The notes under the pieces were generated by a model. It did no database searches, had not been told where the DNA came from, and saw only the letters and a program-made list of their open reading frames with translations. DNA of 8,909 bases from CAZRRV01 sp045660865 (GTDB lineage: Bacteria; Bacillota; Clostridia; Oscillospirales; Acutalibacteraceae), in the NCBI GenBank assembly GCA_045660865.1, contig JAZREP010000003.1:1-8909 (forward strand). Direction: 5' to 3'. Shown here piece by piece: positions 6,620 to 8,909 of the stretch. A program made the translations under genes and the position numbers. Every line of letters starts with the position of its first letter. The first letter of the stretch is position 1.

Positions 6620-7963
6620 TCACTCCTTACCTTTGTTTCTAACCATGGCTTTTGCAAGCCGCATTGTTTGTGTTACATTACGTTTGGACGGGCAAGCGTA
6701 AGAACAACTGCCACATTCCATACAGGTCATAACGCCTAGTTTTTCAGCAGCATCAACATCACCTAAGCGGTAAGCTGTTGCAATTTCCATCGGTGCCAGC
6801 TTCATAGGGCAAGCGGTAAAACAACGACCGCAGCGTATACAGTTGTGCTCTTTTTTAATTTTTGAGGCTTCCTCATCAAAAAACAGAATAGCGTTATTGT
6901 ATTTAAGTACAGGCATTGTATCGTTTAAAACAGTAATGCCCATCATAGGTCCGCCGTAAAGGATTTTTGAAGGAGTTTTGGTGTAACCGCCGCAAAACTC
7001 AACAACCTCTGAAATAGCAGTACCTATAGGTACTATTATGTTGTGGGGCTGAGCCAAGCAGTTTCCATCTACTGTAATACGTTTATATACCAGCGGCATA
7101 CCGGTAGTTATGTATCGGTAAAGGAAGGCTACACTGGTAACATTCATAACCATACAGCCAATATCTGCCGGCAATTTACCTAAAGGCAATTTACGGCCTG
7201 TGGCAGTGTAGATAAGAACCTTCTCAGCGCCTTGCGGATAGTTGGATTTTAATTTCATTACACGAACAGTGTCGTCAACATCCTGCCTGTCAGCCGCTAT
7301 TGAAAGCAATATATCAAACGCCTTGGGCTTATTGTCTTCAATCGCTATGATTACGTTTTTTATGTTGAGTATCTTTTTTAATAGATAAACAGCGTTCAGT
7401 ATGTCTTCCGGGTTTTCTATACATTCACGATAATCAGAGGTTATAAAAGGTTCACATTCAGCGGCATTGATAATCAATGTATCAATAACTATTCCGTCTT
7501 TTGGAGTGAGTTTTATATGTGCCGGGAAGCCTGCGCCACCAAGACCTACAAGTCCTGAAGCTTTTGCAGCTTCTATTAAATCCTCAGCTGTTTCAACAGG
7601 GAAGGGGGATAAAGCAGGGTCGGGTTCCATAAGTCCGTCAGATTCAATTACAACGGCGTCACAGTAACCTCCGTTTGTCATTAAAAACGGCTTAATTTCT
7701 TTAATTGTACCCGAAACACTTGAGTGGATAGGCGCACTGAAAGCTTGTTCGCTCTCGCCTATAAGGGTGCCGATATAAACCTTATCTCCTTTTTTAACCA
7801 TCGGTTTACATACAGCGCCTATATGCTGTTGCATCGGTATGGTTACTGATTTAGGGTTCAGGAAGTTTTCGGTTTGCAACTCGGCAGAGTTTTTGTAATG
7901 CGGCAGATGTAAACCGCCACGTATATTCGCCCTTGGGCGGATAGGTTTTTCTTTTTTTGCCAA
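6620..7963 (-). CDS. rnfC: Rnf complex subunit RnfC, NADH-binding, TTG start
   Basis: RnfC is the peripheral cytoplasmic subunit that binds NAD(H) and FMN, in the same family as the NuoF subunit of complex I. The 447-aa protein shows RGGLHLPHYK (15-24), the glycine-rich nucleotide-binding GLVGLGGAGFPAHIKL (137-152), INAAECEPFITSDYR (165-179), and two [4Fe-4S] motifs: Cys375/378/381/385 (CIRCGRCFTACP) and Cys414/417/420/424 (CMECGSCSYACP). It ends soon after them, as in clostridial RnfC, and lacks the long Ala-rich tail of the E. coli protein. The start is TTG (7961-7963): the next in-frame Met is residue 44, after the conserved N-terminus, and AGGAGG (7972-7977) lies 8 nt upstream. It is the first gene of the rnf operon. 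Confidence 0.96.
   Translation of the reverse strand: MAKKEKPIRPRANIRGGLHLPHYKNSAELQTENFLNPKSVTIPMQQHIGAVCKPMVKKGDKVYIGTLIGESEQAFSAPIHSSVSGTIKEIKPFLMTNGGYCDAVVIESDGLMEPDPALSPFPVETAEDLIEAAKASGLVGLGGAGFPAHIKLTPKDGIVIDTLIINAAECEPFITSDYRECIENPEDILNAVYLLKKILNIKNVIIAIEDNKPKAFDILLSIAADRQDVDDTVRVMKLKSNYPQGAEKVLIYTATGRKLPLGKLPADIGCMVMNVTSVAFLYRYITTGMPLVYKRITVDGNCLAQPHNIIVPIGTAISEVVEFCGGYTKTPSKILYGGPMMGITVLNDTMPVLKYNNAILFFDEEASKIKKEHNCIRCGRCFTACPMKLAPMEIATAYRLGDVDAAEKLGVMTCMECGSCSYACPSKRNVTQTMRLAKAMVRNKGKE
6623..6628 (-). promoter_or_regulatory. rnfD ribosome-binding site inside rnfC
   Basis: AAGGAG formed by the last codons of rnfC lies 7 nt before the rnfD ATG at 6615. It supports the shorter 309-aa start over the upstream ATG at 6657. 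Confidence 0.85.
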
Positions 7964-7971
7964 GAGGATTA

Positions 7972-7977
7972 CCTCCT
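7972..7977 (-). promoter_or_regulatory. rnfC ribosome-binding site supporting a TTG start
   Basis: AGGAGG on the minus strand is a full Shine-Dalgarno match, 8 nt before TTG at 7961-7963. A strong site of this kind is what makes the rare start codon credible. Confidence 0.88.
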
Positions 7978-7993
7978 TATAAAAACTATATAT

Positions 7994-8022
7994 ATTTTAC
8001 TATAATATAATAACATTTGCAA
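7994..8022 (-). promoter_or_regulatory. Promoter of the rnf operon
   Basis: On the minus strand: -35 TTGCAA (8017-8022), 17-nt spacer, -10 TAAAAT (7994-7999). Four of six match consensus at -35 and five of six at -10. The expected start is near 7987, giving a leader of about 24 nt that holds little besides the ribosome-binding site. The surrounding sequence is very A/T-rich, so other -10-like hexamers exist nearby; this is the best-spaced pair I found. Confidence 0.65.
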
Positions 8023-8051
8023 TAGTAGGTTTTTTACTCGGTATCCAACTA

Positions 8052-8080
8052 TTGACAAAGGAATAAAATTCGGTTAAACT
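8052..8080 (+). promoter_or_regulatory. Promoter of tRNA-Arg
   Basis: Perfect -35 TTGACA (8052-8057), 17-nt spacer, -10 TAAACT (8075-8080). It is divergent from the rnf promoter and ends only 11 nt before the mature tRNA, so the primary transcript has a 5' leader of about 5 nt. Confidence 0.9.
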
Positions 8081-8091
8081 AACCATACTGT

Positions 8092-8166
8092 GCCCCCGTA
8101 GTTCAACGGATAGAATAAACCCCTCCTAAGGGTTAGATATCGGTTCGATTCCGGTCGGGGGTGCCA
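8092..8166 (+). tRNA. tRNA-Arg(CCT)
   Basis: The cloverleaf folds with acceptor GCCCCCG/CGGGGGT (G1-U72 wobble at the end), D arm GTTC/GAAT, anticodon stem AACCC/GGGTT around the loop CTCCTAA (anticodon CCT, reading AGG arginine codons), T arm ATCGG/CCGGT with loop TTCGATT, discriminator G and encoded CCA. Length is 75 nt. It is a single-gene unit with its own promoter and terminator. Confidence 0.95.
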
Positions 8167-8168
8167 TA

Positions 8169-8200
8169 AAAAGACGGTTGCATTTGCAATCGTCTTTTTT
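8169..8200 (+). terminator. Intrinsic terminator of tRNA-Arg
   Basis: Arms 8169-8182 and 8185-8198 pair along their length with one G-U pair, leaving a very tight loop (tetraloop ATTT if the top A-T pair opens), followed by a T run to 8200. It starts 3 nt after the CCA end. Confidence 0.93.
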
Positions 8201-8316
8201 AGTAATATTTGCTTGTAATGTTATATAAAAGGCAAGAAAATAAAAACGCATACATATAATGTATAAACACAAGTAAAAAACTGAAAGAAATTTTTTAAAA
8301 TTTTTATAAAAAATTG
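8201..8316 (+). other. A/T-rich spacer with A/T tracts before the tRNA operon promoter
   Basis: I see no gene here. The 116-nt stretch is strongly A/T-rich, and its last part (about 8288-8313) is made of T6, A4, T5 and A6-type tracts directly upstream of the -35 box. Such tracts are typical of UP elements, which bind the alpha subunit of RNA polymerase at strong stable-RNA promoters. UP-element function is inferred from composition and position. Confidence 0.5.
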
Positions 8317-8345
8317 TTGACAAACAGACGGCAATGTGTTAATAT
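8317..8345 (+). promoter_or_regulatory. Promoter of the Val-Asp-Phe-Gly-Cys tRNA operon
   Basis: Perfect -35 TTGACA (8317-8322), 17-nt spacer, -10 TAATAT (8340-8345; one pair of bases transposed relative to TATAAT). Expected start is near 8352, about 39 nt before tRNA-Val. Confidence 0.92.
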
Positions 8346-8352
8346 ATCATTC

Positions 8353-8377
8353 GTCGTCGGTGAGGAATCACTACGAC
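8353..8377 (+). other. Leader hairpin of the tRNA operon, GGAA loop
   Basis: A 10-bp stem with one bulged C (8358) and one G-U pair closes a GGAA loop, which fits the GNRA tetraloop pattern: 8353-8357 pairs with 8373-8377, and 8359-8363 with 8368-8372. It begins at or next to the predicted transcription start and ends 13 nt before tRNA-Val. No T run follows, so it is not a terminator. It may shield or guide processing of the precursor 5' end; this is inference. Confidence 0.7.
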
Positions 8378-8390
8378 TAGTAGCTACCGT

Positions 8391-8466
8391 GGGAGCATAG
8401 CTCAGCTGGGAGAGCATCTGCCTTACAAGCAGAGGGTCACAGGTTCGAGCCCTGTTGTTCCCACCA
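8391..8466 (+). tRNA. tRNA-Val(TAC)
   Basis: The cloverleaf has acceptor GGGAGCA/TGTTCCC, D arm GCTC/GAGC, anticodon stem TCTGC/GCAGA around CTTACAA (anticodon TAC), T arm ACAGG/CCTGT with TTCGAGC, discriminator A and encoded CCA. It is 76 nt long and the first tRNA of the five-gene operon. Confidence 0.97.
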
Positions 8467-8469
8467 AAT

Positions 8470-8546
8470 GGCCTGGTAGTTCAGCTGGTTAGGACGCTAG
8501 CCTGTCACGCTAGAGGTCGTGGGTTCGAGCCCCATCCAGGTCGCCA
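8470..8546 (+). tRNA. tRNA-Asp(GTC)
   Basis: The acceptor is GGCCTGG/CCAGGTC, the anticodon stem CTAGC/GCTAG around CTGTCAC (anticodon GTC), and the T arm GTGGG/CCCAT with TTCGAGC. Discriminator is G and CCA is encoded. It is 77 nt long and lies 3 nt after tRNA-Val. Confidence 0.97.
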
Positions 8547-8551
8547 TTTTT

Positions 8552-8627
8552 GCCTCTGTAGCTCAGTCGGTAGAGCAGGGGACTGAAAATCCCCGTGTCA
8601 TTGGTTCGATTCCGATCGGAGGCACCA
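8552..8627 (+). tRNA. tRNA-Phe(GAA)
   Basis: The acceptor is GCCTCTG/CGGAGGC, the D arm GCTC/GAGC, the anticodon stem GGGGA/TCCCC around CTGAAAA (anticodon GAA), and the T arm ATTGG/CCGAT with TTCGATT. Discriminator is A and CCA is encoded. It is 76 nt long and lies 5 nt after tRNA-Asp. Confidence 0.97.
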
Positions 8628-8632
8628 TTTAT

Positions 8633-8708
8633 GCGGATTTAGCTCATCTGGTAGAGCGCCACCTTGCCAAGGTGGAGGTAGCGAGTTCGAGCCTCGTAAT
8701 CCGCTCCA
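8633..8708 (+). tRNA. tRNA-Gly(GCC)
   Basis: The acceptor is GCGGATT/AATCCGC, the D arm GCTC/GAGC, the anticodon stem CCACC/GGTGG around TTGCCAA (anticodon GCC), and the T arm GCGAG/CTCGT with TTCGAGC. Discriminator is T and CCA is encoded. It is 76 nt long and lies 5 nt after tRNA-Phe. Confidence 0.97.
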
Positions 8709-8710
8709 AA

Positions 8711-8737
8711 GGACGCTTAAAAACGCTTTAAGCGTCC
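8711..8737 (+). other. 11-bp hairpin between tRNA-Gly and tRNA-Cys
   Basis: A perfect 11-bp inverted repeat (8711-8721 with 8727-8737) has a 5-nt loop and starts 2 nt after the CCA of tRNA-Gly. The tract behind it (TTAATTATCTAAT) is broken by A and C, so termination should be partial at best. It could be a leaky terminator that lowers tRNA-Cys relative to the upstream tRNAs, or a processing signal. I see no new promoter between it and tRNA-Cys. Confidence 0.7.
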
Positions 8738-8752
8738 TTAATTATCTAATAA

Positions 8753-8827
<75 letters not shown>

Positions 8828-8828
8828 A

Positions 8829-8867
8829 AAAATCCCGAATGCGTAAGCGTTCGGGATTTTACTTTTT
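8829..8867 (+). terminator. Intrinsic terminator of the tRNA operon
   Basis: A 14-bp stem (8829-8842 with 8847-8860, one T-G pair) closes a GTAA loop and is followed by TTTT and then ACTTTTTA. It begins 2 nt after the tRNA-Cys CCA end. The remaining 42 nt of the window show no feature I can support. Confidence 0.93.
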
Positions 8868-8909
8868 ATCTCTTCGTGTTTACTTTAATTGCAGTTTCTT
8901 GCGGGATTT

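Noticed and set aside
6613..6657. Longer rnfD starting at the ATG at 6657
   Set aside because: The added residues are the rnfC coding region in another frame, and the conserved RnfD N-terminus begins at the ATG at 6615 with a good ribosome-binding site.
8126..8323. 65-codon minus-strand frame ending in a GIEPISNP-like stretch
   Set aside because: It is the antisense of tRNA-Arg and its terminator. Peptides of this kind are a well-known artefact of translating tRNA genes, and there is no ribosome-binding site.
8519..8731. 70-codon plus-strand frame with VAQSVEQGTENPRVIGSIPI
   Set aside because: It runs through tRNA-Asp, -Phe and -Gly. The peptide is the typical false protein read from tRNA sequence.

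Overview
The window looks like core chromosome of an anaerobic low-to-mid-GC Firmicute, most likely a gut-type Clostridia (Oscillospirales-like; this lineage is inferred, not shown). Reasons: a complete Na+/H+-pumping Rnf complex in the clostridial order rnfCDGEAB, a short (~447 aa) RnfC without the long C-terminal extension of the E. coli homologue, strong AGGAGG Shine-Dalgarno sites, consensus sigma70/A-type promoters and six tRNA genes that all encode their CCA end. I see no mobile element, CRISPR array, toxin system or phage gene. This is mostly a housekeeping region, and its less ordinary content lies in RNA leaders and a few protein details.

Layout. Positions 2-232 (+) hold the last 76 residues of elongation factor Tu, followed by a strong intrinsic terminator. 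It converges on a minus-strand block with its own (bidirectional) terminator. Read in transcription order on the minus strand: rnfC (7963-6620), rnfD, rnfG, rnfE, rnfA, rnfB (ending at 3094), then rpsO (2957-2694) and pnp (2508-322). The rnf genes overlap by 4 nt or sit 4-13 nt apart, so they form one operon. It is driven from a promoter at 7994-8022, and rnfC starts with TTG. There is no convincing terminator after rnfB. rpsO-pnp has its own excellent promoter (3058-3086) squeezed between rnfB and rpsO. Both rpsO and pnp are preceded by leaders that can fold, as expected for genes that control their own expression.

From about 8050 to the end everything is on the plus strand. A monocistronic tRNA-Arg(CCT) is divergent from rnfC, with its own promoter and terminator. 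It is followed by a five-tRNA operon, Val(TAC)-Asp(GTC)-Phe(GAA)-Gly(GCC)-Cys(GCA), with a consensus promoter downstream of an A/T-tract region, a leader hairpin capped by a GGAA loop, an internal 11-bp hairpin before tRNA-Cys and a final terminator at 8829.

How they work together: the Rnf proteins form a membrane complex that passes electrons from reduced ferredoxin to NAD+ while exporting Na+ or H+. RnfB takes electrons from ferredoxin, RnfC holds the NAD(H) site, RnfD and RnfG carry covalent flavins, and RnfA and RnfE form the Fe-S-bearing membrane core. S15, PNPase, EF-Tu and the tRNAs serve translation and RNA turnover.
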